Below the pieces are notes generated by a model. That model saw only the letters and a list, made by a program, of their open reading frames with translations. It made no database searches and was not told the origin of the DNA. The translations under genes and the position numbers were made by a program. Positions 34,221-42,021 of a stretch of DNA of 64,000 nt are shown here, in pieces; within the stretch, counting starts at the first letter, position 1; every line of letters begins with the position of its first letter. This DNA is from Thermoplasmatales archaeon E-plasma (GTDB lineage: Archaea > Thermoplasmatota > Thermoplasmata > Thermoplasmatales > Thermoplasmataceae), in assembly GCA_000496135.1 (NCBI GenBank), contig KI542674.1, forward strand, positions 62,001-126,000, written 5' to 3'.

Positions 34221-35362
34221 TGGTGTTTTACGTCAAACAGGGAAAATTAACGGAAAGCAGGCACACATATGATCGAAAGGATGAAATTTTGAAGGAGGAA
34301 CTGTTCGGAGAAGACAGCTTCGATGGTGCATACTCTCTTTTATATCATCTGAATGAGCCTACAAGGGTCAAATCCATAACTAAAAGAGAAAAACACATGG
34401 ATGAGTTTCCGGAGGAGATTACAAAACATATGCATATTAAAGCTGGAAAAATAAAAACTGATGGAAGCTTCCTGGATTCAAGGAAATTCATTCTGTCAAA
34501 TTCGAAACTGAGACTTGGCATTGCCAATGTCACAATGAATTCCGAAGATTTCTATAGAAATTCTTATGCTGATATCCTTTTGTTTGTTCAGAAAGGAAAT
34601 GGAACTCTCGTATCGCCGCAGGGGGAATTGAGTTATAAAGAGGGCGACTATGTTTTTGTGCCAAGGGGTACCACGTTCCGCCTTGTTACCAATAACTCCT
34701 ACTTTTTCATAATAGAGTCAAGGGAACATATGGATATACCCTCAAGATACCTCAATAAATATGGTCAGTTGAAAGAAGGTACACCATACTATAGCAGAGA
34801 CATACGTGTTCCCGAACTTAGAGATCCATCAAACAAGAACCAGAATTTCAAGGTATACATAGAATATGATGACTACTACATGATTGAAGAGAGAGACAAA
34901 TCTATTCTGGATGTGGTAGGATGGGATGGTTATCTTTATCCCTTTGCCATCAGCGTTCATAATATGGCACCCATTGTTGGAAAACTGCATATGCCGCCAC
35001 CAATACATGAAACTTTTTCAGGAAAGGGGTTCATGGTTGGGAGTTTCCTTCCCAGAAAATTCGATTTTCATCCAAGGAGCATACCCATTTCCTATTATCA
35101 TAACAATATAGATGTGGATGAAGTTCTCTTTTATTCATCAGGAAATTTCATGAGCAGAAAAGGCATAGAAGAGGGATCAGTTACAGTACACGTGAGAGGC
35201 ATTATACATGGACCACAGCCGGGAACGGTAGAGGCAGCAATCGGTAAAGAGGGCACTGACGAGGTAGCGGTTATGGTGGAATCTTATGAACCGCTGGTTC
35301 TTACAAAGACAGGGAAAGAAGTGGAAGACCCGCATTATATGGATTCATGGTTTCAAAAATGA
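34220..35362 (+). CDS. hmgA: Homogentisate 1,2-dioxygenase
   Basis: 380 residues, shorter than the animal enzyme (about 445) but normal for the compact prokaryotic group. The double cupin has YKEGDYVFVPRGTTFRLV in the first barrel. The iron ligands in the second are His294 (YYHNNIDVDEVLFY), Glu301 and His330 (RGIIHGPQPG). It opens the aromatic ring of homogentisate to maleylacetoacetate. Third gene of the operon, overlapping its neighbours at both ends. The position of the ligands is read from motifs. Confidence 0.92.
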   Translation: MVFYVKQGKLTESRHTYDRKDEILKEELFGEDSFDGAYSLLYHLNEPTRVKSITKREKHMDEFPEEITKHMHIKAGKIKTDGSFLDSRKFILSNSKLRLGIANVTMNSEDFYRNSYADILLFVQKGNGTLVSPQGELSYKEGDYVFVPRGTTFRLVTNNSYFFIIESREHMDIPSRYLNKYGQLKEGTPYYSRDIRVPELRDPSNKNQNFKVYIEYDDYYMIEERDKSILDVVGWDGYLYPFAISVHNMAPIVGKLHMPPPIHETFSGKGFMVGSFLPRKFDFHPRSIPISYYHNNIDVDEVLFYSSGNFMSRKGIEEGSVTVHVRGIIHGPQPGTVEAAIGKEGTDEVAVMVESYEPLVLTKTGKEVEDPHYMDSWFQK

Positions 35363-36381
35363 ATGAATTCAATTATTTGCCCATTGACAGAGTCATATAC
35401 GGAAAGAATTCCATATCGTCAATAAACAGCCAAATTGAGAGACTGAAAAGAAAAAAAGCTCTTATTGTGACCGGAAGTTCCGTTTCAAAATCAAAATTTT
35501 TTGCCTCAATTGTGAACACTCTTGGTATTGACTATGTTGTATTCTCTGATATTACCCAGCATTCTCCCATAGAAGAAATTGAGCATTCCATTGAGGCATA
35601 TAGAAACAACAACTGTGATGTCTTAATATCTGTGGGAGGTGGCAGTGTAATAGATTCATCAAAGATGTTGAGGCATTATTATGATGTAAGCATACCTCAT
35701 CTGGTAATACCAACAACACTCTCTGCCTCAGAATTCTCCCACATTGCCGGTTATACCTTTGATTCAGTTAAGAATGGTGTCAGGGACAAAGCAATAACAC
35801 CATCAATAATCTTCATTGACCCCGATGCTGCAAGGGAAACTCCCGATAAACTCTGGAGGTCGACAGGTATAAGATCACTTGATCATGCAATCGAGACTAT
35901 GTTCTCCAACAGGGAGAGCGAGATAGCTGTGATTATGGCAGTTAAAGCCATAGAAAAACTGTTCAATAACCTGCAGGGAAAGGATGATGAAAATCGCCTT
36001 GAATGTTTTAAGGCTGCCTGGTATTCATACTTTGACGTGTTTGATTCAAAAATGGGGATCAGCCACAATGTGGGTAAGGTTATTGGAGCCAAATGGGAAA
36101 TACCTCATGGCGTAACGTCCTGTATGACGCTCCCTTTGGCCCTGAAATATTATTCCCGCTATTATAAGAAGGAAGTTAAAGAAATTGAATCTGCCATTGC
36201 AAATACTGAATATGCCAACATGGAACCATGGGCTGCGGTCGAAAAATTCATTGTAGATCTACACTTGGAGGTAAAACCTTCTCAATATGGATTAAGCCTT
36301 GATGATAAACCGTATATTTTTGAAAACCTCAAAGATAAGCCGGAATGGGCTGATGATTTCCTTACAGAATTTCTGTCTTAG
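35359..36381 (+). CDS. Iron-containing alcohol dehydrogenase / maleylacetate-reductase-like
   Basis: 340 residues from ATG 35359, which overlaps the hmgA stop (ATGA); an earlier in-frame ATG at 35347 is possible. RVIYGKNSISSI opens the family. VGGGSVIDSSKML is the NAD(P)-binding GGGSxxD motif, PTTLSASEFSHIAGYT matches maleylacetate reductases, and the metal site is formed by residues in RSLDHAIE and ISHNVGKVIG...EIPHGVTSCMTLP. Maleylacetate reductases reduce the C=C of a maleyl keto acid. In this operon the substrate might be maleylacetoacetate or a product of the FAH protein. The link is inferred from position. Confidence 0.78.
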   Translation: MNEFNYLPIDRVIYGKNSISSINSQIERLKRKKALIVTGSSVSKSKFFASIVNTLGIDYVVFSDITQHSPIEEIEHSIEAYRNNNCDVLISVGGGSVIDSSKMLRHYYDVSIPHLVIPTTLSASEFSHIAGYTFDSVKNGVRDKAITPSIIFIDPDAARETPDKLWRSTGIRSLDHAIETMFSNRESEIAVIMAVKAIEKLFNNLQGKDDENRLECFKAAWYSYFDVFDSKMGISHNVGKVIGAKWEIPHGVTSCMTLPLALKYYSRYYKKEVKEIESAIANTEYANMEPWAAVEKFIVDLHLEVKPSQYGLSLDDKPYIFENLKDKPEWADDFLTEFLS

Positions 36382-36794
36382 GGAAAATCGAGCTCCATCA
36401 ACCCGCTTTTTTCATTCTTCTTTCTAATAATTCTTGCTTTGCTTAGTACCTTAACTGATATTTCCATCATTGGCGAACCGGTGCCGGAAAAGAAATGGCC
36501 TCCTGAAATATTATGGTGAATATCTGCAAATGAGCCATGTATATGGAGAATCGGATCGTTTTCTGCTATGGAGCCTGAAAATGAAACCACTTCCCTTGGC
36601 TCATCAAATGTCATTTCAACATACTTATCACCATTCAAGTAGCCGATTCTTGCCTTACTTATCATTCCAATACCAGAAAGGATTAGACCGGAGGAAATTT
36701 TTTCCTTCTCTATCATGTTCCTGATTGCATCTATAACAGAATCCCCTGTCTCTACCTTCAGAACAATATAATCATTATCTCTTGAATATTTCAA
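36378..36794 (-). CDS. PPC-domain (DUF296) protein
   Basis: 138 residues comprising a single PPC domain. GLILSGIGMISKARIGYLNG and LHIHGSFADIHHNISGGHF carry the conserved Gly and His residues; the three His of HIHGSF...HH...GGHF probably bind a metal. In plants this domain is attached to AT-hooks, while prokaryotic stand-alone forms are trimers of unknown function. Its 3' end overlaps the convergent iron-type dehydrogenase by four bases. It immediately follows the histidine phosphatase gene (no gap), so the two share a transcript. Confidence 0.85.
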   Translation of the reverse strand: MKYSRDNDYIVLKVETGDSVIDAIRNMIEKEKISSGLILSGIGMISKARIGYLNGDKYVEMTFDEPREVVSFSGSIAENDPILHIHGSFADIHHNISGGHFFSGTGSPMMEISVKVLSKARIIRKKNEKSGLMELDFP

Positions 36795-37388
36795 CTATAT
36801 TACCTCTTCAAGGAGAGCATTAGAATCTTCCATTATTACTTTTTTAATTCCACAGTTCCTGAACATCATTTCTTTGAAAGGAATACCGGTTAGATTACTT
36901 GCAATAATGGAAAGTGAGCCTCCGTGCCCTATGATTAGACATCTCTTGAATTCATTGTTCATCATATGCTCAATGAATTCAGTCACTCTGGATATGAGTT
37001 GGGATAATGGTTCTATTCCCTCAAGGATATCGTCGCTCACATATTTTGAAATTGTAAGATCAACGCCTTTAATTTTGGATATTTCGGAAAGGGTAAGGCC
37101 GGAATATTTGCCTGCATCCCTTTCCCTTAATCTTTGATCATAACGAATTGGAATTTCTCTATATGCATTTATGATCCGGGCAGTTTCAGCAGCCCTCTCA
37201 AGATCACTCGAATAGATTAAATCAAAATTAATTGCTTTTAGCTTTTCATATGCCTCCTGAGCTTGAATTTTGCCCTTTTCATTTAAGGGTATATTAACAT
37301 GTCCTTGAAACCTTCCATCATTATTCCAGTCTGTTTCACCATGACGAACGAGGTAAATCTCTCTTCTATCTTTCCCCCTATCTATCAA
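36795..37388 (-). CDS. Histidine phosphatase (phosphoglycerate mutase-like)
   Basis: 197 residues. EIYLVRHGETDWN holds the catalytic His of the RHG motif; SSDLERAAETARII is the second Arg block, and LIIGHGGSLSII the second catalytic His. RLRERDAGKYSGLT carries the acid Glu. Such small enzymes dephosphorylate metabolites (for example alpha-ribazole phosphate, sugar phosphates) or act as cofactor-dependent mutases; which one cannot be read from sequence. It precedes the PPC-domain gene with adjacent stop and start. Confidence 0.88.
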   Translation of the reverse strand: MIDRGKDRREIYLVRHGETDWNNDGRFQGHVNIPLNEKGKIQAQEAYEKLKAINFDLIYSSDLERAAETARIINAYREIPIRYDQRLRERDAGKYSGLTLSEISKIKGVDLTISKYVSDDILEGIEPLSQLISRVTEFIEHMMNNEFKRCLIIGHGGSLSIIASNLTGIPFKEMMFRNCGIKKVIMEDSNALLEEVI

Positions 37389-37522
37389 AATATTATCCCG
37401 TCATCTTAGTTCAGCAAACTATTTACGAATTTGTTCCTGGGTAGGCGTGTATAAATTCAAAAATAATTTTTTTAAGTTCCGTAATAACAGCTCATTATTT
37501 TGTAAAAATGATTAAAGGAAGA

Positions 37523-38224
37523 TTAATTCCTTCTCTCTGATAAGCCAAGCCAGAACTTTTCTTCCAGATCCAGAATGCCTTTTGCCCCTTTAAAGAAGTT
37601 TTCTCTGGCCCTCTCTTCACTTTTATGTGTTCCCAGAACATCTTCCATTGCAGCCTCATGCTGGTCTTCGAGTGCCCTGTGGAAGGTAAAATATTCAATA
37701 TCTGCCTTGGAATATTTCGGGTGCTTTTTGAGCCAGATGTTGAATCCTGATAGTATCTTGTCCCACATGGGTATGGCCATATTCTCAAGGCCGAACTCAG
37801 CACCAAGGGCCTCAAAGTACTCTCCTGAAAAGTAATTCCTCATTCCGTCAAGCCATGCTTTTGTTGTCGGGAACTGTTTCCTCTTTACAAGTGTCTCAGG
37901 TTCAATACCTATGCTTCTCAGATATTTTCTGTAAAGAAGCTCATGCCTCTTTGTTGGGTCCATGTCACCAAGTTCAGAGACAAGAATTGTTGTCAAATTT
38001 GCAGCGTCATCTTCATTTGGTGTATTTACTAAAAGTGTGGATAGAATTGCCACCCATTCTCTGGTGAAGTGGTAAAACTCAATGGAGAAATTCCTAAACT
38101 CCTCTTCTGTAATATCGCCCCTGGCAAATCTGTCAATAAAAGCATTGTTTGTGGCATTGTGCTTTTTAACAAATTCGTATGTCTTTGCATAAAAGTTTTC
38201 TTCATTTACTTCGTTTACTATCAT
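37523..38224 (-). CDS. Heme-oxygenase-like diiron protein (TenA/PqqC/CADD-type fold)
   Basis: 233 residues, all helical. SELGDMDPTKRHELLYRKYL gives Glu84 and His94, YFEALGAEFGLEN gives a Glu near 143, and FHRALEDQHEAA gives His182, Glu186 and His189. This is the ligand spacing of heme-oxygenase-like diiron oxidases (relatives of CADD and UndA) rather than TenA thiaminase, which has an active Cys. Such enzymes use O2 for C-C or C-N bond chemistry on small substrates. The substrate is unknown. The start is supported by an upstream gap; the neighbours (histidine phosphatase, ATPase) give no pathway. Confidence 0.72.
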   Translation of the reverse strand: MIVNEVNEENFYAKTYEFVKKHNATNNAFIDRFARGDITEEEFRNFSIEFYHFTREWVAILSTLLVNTPNEDDAANLTTILVSELGDMDPTKRHELLYRKYLRSIGIEPETLVKRKQFPTTKAWLDGMRNYFSGEYFEALGAEFGLENMAIPMWDKILSGFNIWLKKHPKYSKADIEYFTFHRALEDQHEAAMEDVLGTHKSEERARENFFKGAKGILDLEEKFWLGLSERRN

Positions 38225-38270
38225 ACATTATATGATCATTGACAGGGTATAAAAATTTTGTTGATAGAAA

Positions 38271-40208
38271 TTAAGCATAAATACTAGTTTCGAAAACAAA
38301 CTCACTATCATCTGCCAACATTTTAAGGAAATCATCATCCAGAATACCAGTGGATTTGATCTGCTCTCTGGGAAGGCAGAATTTTTTCTGTCTCTTTAAC
38401 AATGAAAGGCATAGTTCTTTCCTTGCAACTGTTGCCATATCTCCGGTGATAATGAAGGTACCATCCTGATTGATCATTTCAATAGAAAAGCGTTTGAGTT
38501 TACCTTTCTGGTTTAAATAAAATATATTGTTTCTTGCTTCAATTATAAATATCCTGTCAAGACCCAGGTAAGGCATCATTAAAATTTCATTTATGTTCCT
38601 CTTTTCCAGCGAGTTGTCAAGGCGGGTCTGTCTGTTCATAATATATTCATATATGGAGGAGGACACGTCCTTTTCACAGAGAAATATTAATTTACTTCCT
38701 GGAAAGTGGTTGATTTTATCCATTATTCTCTGTGGTTTGGATATATCTGAAATTTCTGACTCTACAACAATTCCTTCACCACCATTCAAAAAAAATCCAT
38801 CTGCTCTGTAACCATTTATCATCACTTCTTTCTGAAGGAAAATGTTTCTTCCTTCCAGATATTGAGAAAATAGTTCTGTTATAAATTCATGATTTTTTTT
38901 CTTCTCCTCCATAGGTTTGGGTGTTGTGCTTTCATCTGAACCGTATCTGGAGATACTTTCTTTTTTGATAAACTCTACATCCGTTTGATTCTCCATATCC
39001 CATTTTACTGGTTTGAAACTCAATGGAGGCTCAGAAATACCTGAGAAATTATTCCACATCGTTACATAATTTCTTGGAGATGACAAAATAGATTTGACAG
39101 TATTATTCTTAAGTGATTCCGGTCTTAAGGATGATGACAGTAAATTTGCATCGTATTCAGAACATCTGAATGCAAAGAATGAACCTGCGTTACCAATGAT
39201 TGAACTTAGATTATGCCTGTCGTATTGATCCAGATACTGGGATGAAAGCGTCAGAAATACTCCATATTTCCTTCCCTCGCTGAGTATCTCCGCAATTATC
39301 TTGGCCGGGAAGTTCTGTGCCTCATCCAGAAGTAGAAATGTCTTATTTCTCTTTGATGATCTCAAAGAACTGTTCCAGATCTTGAATAAAATAAGTGTTC
39401 CGATCAGCGAAGTCATGTCTCCGGACATCTGTGTTTTGGAAACCTCCACAACTATGAGCTTATTTCCCTCTTCAAGCAGAGAACCAAGGTCAACGCTGTC
39501 AACCCTTGATGAAATGAGCCTCCTCAATTCGGGTCTCGATAATATGGGAACAAGTTTGTTAATTGTGCTCGCAATGAAATCATTCCAGCGGTTTTTATCT
39601 GAAATTACTGTTTTCAGTGCATTCCATACGTCCTCTGGAATTTTTCCCTCCATTTCCTTAAGTGCATCTCTTCTGGATATCATTGAAAGAAAATCTGAGA
39701 GATTTGCTTCAGGATCCAGTGTGATCATGAATCTAAGGATTGTGGTGAAAACAAGTTCAAGTCTTGGTCCCCATGTCCCCTTTGAGAAGAGAGATTCGCC
39801 GCTGAACAGATCCTTTATGGTATCTGTTATTACGCCTGTATCTCCAGAGTTTTTCCCGCTTCTGGATAAGACATTGAAACCAATTCTCTTCCCGTCCACA
39901 GAGTATTTTTCCTGCGTTGAAATATAAACAACTTCCATATTTTTATTTTCAGCAATAATCTCATCAGACAGCTGGCCATGAGGATCAAAAATTACTATAT
40001 TGGAGTTGGGAACGCCTGAATATATCTTCCAGAGAGAGGCCAGAAGATTGCTTTTTCCGGTTCCGGTTCTCCCAACAATAAGGTTGTGGTTTATTGTTTG
40101 ACTTATGGGAATTCTGACTTCAGAAAGCCCGGAATAACCCAAGGTCACATGTTCTTGATCTTCATCATTTTTCCTGGTTCTTCCAGGAGATATTTCATAA
40201 TCAAACAT
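38271..40208 (-). CDS. FtsK/VirD4/HerA-type ATPase with possible PD-(D/E)XK-like C-terminal domain
   Basis: 645 residues. LIVGRTGTGKSNLL (Walker A, 43-56), VIFDPHGQL (72-80) and FLLLDEAQNFP (Walker B, 291-301), plus TLSSQYLDQYD (sensor-like Gln), are those of DNA-pumping coupling ATPases. There is only about 30 residues before the ATPase, so no HAS-barrel and no membrane anchor. After a Lys-rich linker (~430-440) a distinct domain follows: NGYRADGFFLN (Asp470) and GIVVESEI (Glu483, Glu485), then helices, a nuclease-like D...ExE layout in which the usual Lys is Glu. It follows the 307-residue gene after six bases. It could move DNA in repair, transfer or defence; no relaxase is nearby. Confidence 0.72.
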   Translation of the reverse strand: MFDYEISPGRTRKNDEDQEHVTLGYSGLSEVRIPISQTINHNLIVGRTGTGKSNLLASLWKIYSGVPNSNIVIFDPHGQLSDEIIAENKNMEVVYISTQEKYSVDGKRIGFNVLSRSGKNSGDTGVITDTIKDLFSGESLFSKGTWGPRLELVFTTILRFMITLDPEANLSDFLSMISRRDALKEMEGKIPEDVWNALKTVISDKNRWNDFIASTINKLVPILSRPELRRLISSRVDSVDLGSLLEEGNKLIVVEVSKTQMSGDMTSLIGTLILFKIWNSSLRSSKRNKTFLLLDEAQNFPAKIIAEILSEGRKYGVFLTLSSQYLDQYDRHNLSSIIGNAGSFFAFRCSEYDANLLSSSLRPESLKNNTVKSILSSPRNYVTMWNNFSGISEPPLSFKPVKWDMENQTDVEFIKKESISRYGSDESTTPKPMEEKKKNHEFITELFSQYLEGRNIFLQKEVMINGYRADGFFLNGGEGIVVESEISDISKPQRIMDKINHFPGSKLIFLCEKDVSSSIYEYIMNRQTRLDNSLEKRNINEILMMPYLGLDRIFIIEARNNIFYLNQKGKLKRFSIEMINQDGTFIITGDMATVARKELCLSLLKRQKKFCLPREQIKSTGILDDDFLKMLADDSEFVFETSIYA

Positions 40209-40214
40209 AGGTAT

Positions 40215-41138
40215 TCAAATGGTAATAACCTGATCTCTATTTATTTCAATGTCTTTGATTAGGGTTTCAATCTCTCCAGTTTCAACACCCGACGATACTC
40301 CAACTGTGGCAATAATACCTGGATAAACCTTTCTCAATAACCATGGCCCATAATTTGAAACAGAAAATATCCTGAACTGATCGGTCTCGTGATGTTCCTG
40401 AAGAATTCCCATATTATCTTCATCTAAATGGTAAAAACCATTTTTCAGTGAACCTCCGATTTTGAAGAGATCAACCCAGATTTCTCTATTCATATCCTCG
40501 CTTGAAAATACCATAATTTTATGAATTCCATTAAATGTGCCTGTGCTCACATTATGGAATTTTTTCAAAAAATTTCCCTCAATGAAATTGGTGGAAACTT
40601 CCCAAGACATCCTGCCTATCCTCTCTTCTTCAAACCAGAAGTATTTCCTTTTCTTTCCAGCATAATAGGATCGTGAGATGAAATCGCTTCTTTCAGGAAA
40701 TTTTCCTATCTGTATATGTGACAATATATTCATTATGAGATCAGTGAAATTTTGTTCTGAATTTGGCATACTCCTTATTTCCAATGTTGTGCCAAATATC
40801 CATACGCTGGCTGCCACTGCTCCTGAATAATCTACCCCGAAAAAAACTGGATAAGTTACACCGTTTACCATAATTGTTCTAACACTGATTTGTGAATATG
40901 GTAAGGAAAAAGTTTTTAAGAGACTTTTAGGAAATGAAGGATAAAACCAGTCCATGAAAAATTCCTTGACTCTTATAATTTGATTATTGATTTCAACCTC
41001 AAACCTCAAGGTATCCCATTTTTCGGAATGCGTTCTTATGGAAATATTACTTGCATTTTCCGGCAGGATTGTTACAAAGGGCAACTGAATGTCGTTTAAA
41101 TCCTCCCTGTTATCAATTTTTTTTAACATATGTTGCAT
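40215..41138 (-). CDS. Unknown 307-residue partner of the ATPase
   Basis: Soluble, with a high content of aromatic residues and beta-prone segments (FRIFSVSNYGPWLLRKVYPG, VYPGIIATVGVSSG). No P-loop, metal cluster or membrane helix is seen. The N-terminal part may fold as a separate domain (~1-130), and SRSYYAGKKRKYFWFEEERIG is a basic patch that could touch DNA. It sits between an FAH-family gene (one-base overlap) and the ATPase (six-base gap), so all three are one transcript. The constant closeness to an ATPase that lacks its own N-terminal barrel suggests it may supply a structural partner; that is inference. I do not recognise the family. Confidence 0.6.
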   Translation of the reverse strand: MQHMLKKIDNREDLNDIQLPFVTILPENASNISIRTHSEKWDTLRFEVEINNQIIRVKEFFMDWFYPSFPKSLLKTFSLPYSQISVRTIMVNGVTYPVFFGVDYSGAVAASVWIFGTTLEIRSMPNSEQNFTDLIMNILSHIQIGKFPERSDFISRSYYAGKKRKYFWFEEERIGRMSWEVSTNFIEGNFLKKFHNVSTGTFNGIHKIMVFSSEDMNREIWVDLFKIGGSLKNGFYHLDEDNMGILQEHHETDQFRIFSVSNYGPWLLRKVYPGIIATVGVSSGVETGEIETLIKDIEINRDQVITI

Positions 41139-41971
41139 CAGTTTGCACTTACTATTTTGTTAGTGAGGTTCCCTATACCTTCTGCCCCGACGGATACAAT
41201 ATCTCCATTTTCTAGAAACCTCCCGGAACCTCCCATGGCTACCCCTGACGGTGTTCCGCTGGTGATTATGTCCCCAGGTTCAAGAGTTATGAACTGAGAC
41301 ACCTCAGCTATCAGTTCTGGAAACGAAAATATCATATCGCGAATATTGCCTTCCTGCCTCTTTTCATGGTTAACATACGTATTGATCTGAAAATCTGGTA
41401 TGTCTTTGTCGAGAATCCAAATTTTCGGCCCTATTGGAAGGAAAGTGTCCGATGCTTTTCCAAGAAGCCAGTTTTTTCCAAGCCTTTCCTGATAATCATT
41501 CTGATAATCACGGGCACTTATGTCATTACAAACAGTAAAACCAAAAATTGATTCTGCTGCATTTTCAATTGTGGCTGCTTTGACCCTGCTGCCAATAATG
41601 GCTGCAATCTCGCCCTCATAGTCAAGATATTGAACCTTATTTGGTTTCAGTATACTTCCATTGTTTCCAACCAGAGCATTACTGAACTTTGTGAAAAAGT
41701 ACGGTCTTTTAGGGCTCGGTACCCTGTTTTCTTCAGAGTGGCTTCTGAAATTTATTGCAGGGAGAAATATTTTCTTCGGATTCACAGGTATATCTTCCAC
41801 GATGTCAGCGGAATATTCATCCAATTTGTCAGGGATTCTCATATGAAGTTCGGATATAGCTCCATTGATATTGGAGGAATCGTTTATATATGAATATAAA
41901 TAATATTTTCCATTTTCTGAAAGGAGAATGCTTTTCTTCCCATCCTTAGAATTGTTCACTATGAAATCCAT
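41138..41971 (-). CDS. Second FAH-family hydrolase (2-oxo acid/FAHD1-like)
   Basis: 277 residues. QYLDYEGEIAAIIG carries the Glu-x-Glu metal pair, FGFTVCNDISARDYQ the conserved Asp, and GDIITSGTPSGVAMG the closing loop. FLPAINFRSHSEE is the N-terminal His-containing block of FAHD1-like enzymes (acylpyruvases, oxaloacetate decarboxylases, ring-cleavage hydrolases). It differs clearly from the FAH protein of the homogentisate operon 7 kb away. First gene of the unit that continues with the unknown and ATPase genes. Whether it serves aromatic breakdown is unclear. Confidence 0.85.
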   Translation of the reverse strand: MDFIVNNSKDGKKSILLSENGKYYLYSYINDSSNINGAISELHMRIPDKLDEYSADIVEDIPVNPKKIFLPAINFRSHSEENRVPSPKRPYFFTKFSNALVGNNGSILKPNKVQYLDYEGEIAAIIGSRVKAATIENAAESIFGFTVCNDISARDYQNDYQERLGKNWLLGKASDTFLPIGPKIWILDKDIPDFQINTYVNHEKRQEGNIRDMIFSFPELIAEVSQFITLEPGDIITSGTPSGVAMGGSGRFLENGDIVSVGAEGIGNLTNKIVSAN

Positions 41972-42021
41972 ATTAGTGTATTTTAATTACATTATATAAA
42001 TATTGCAGAAAAAGGCTTTAG

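Noticed and set aside
37523-38224. TenA thiaminase
   Set aside because: The fold fits but the ligand-type His/Glu set is that of diiron members and no TenA catalytic Cys is visible.
39301-39927. Long plus-strand frame inside the ATPase gene
   Set aside because: The ATPase on the other strand has all its motifs; this frame is Ser/Leu-rich without motif, a typical antisense shadow.
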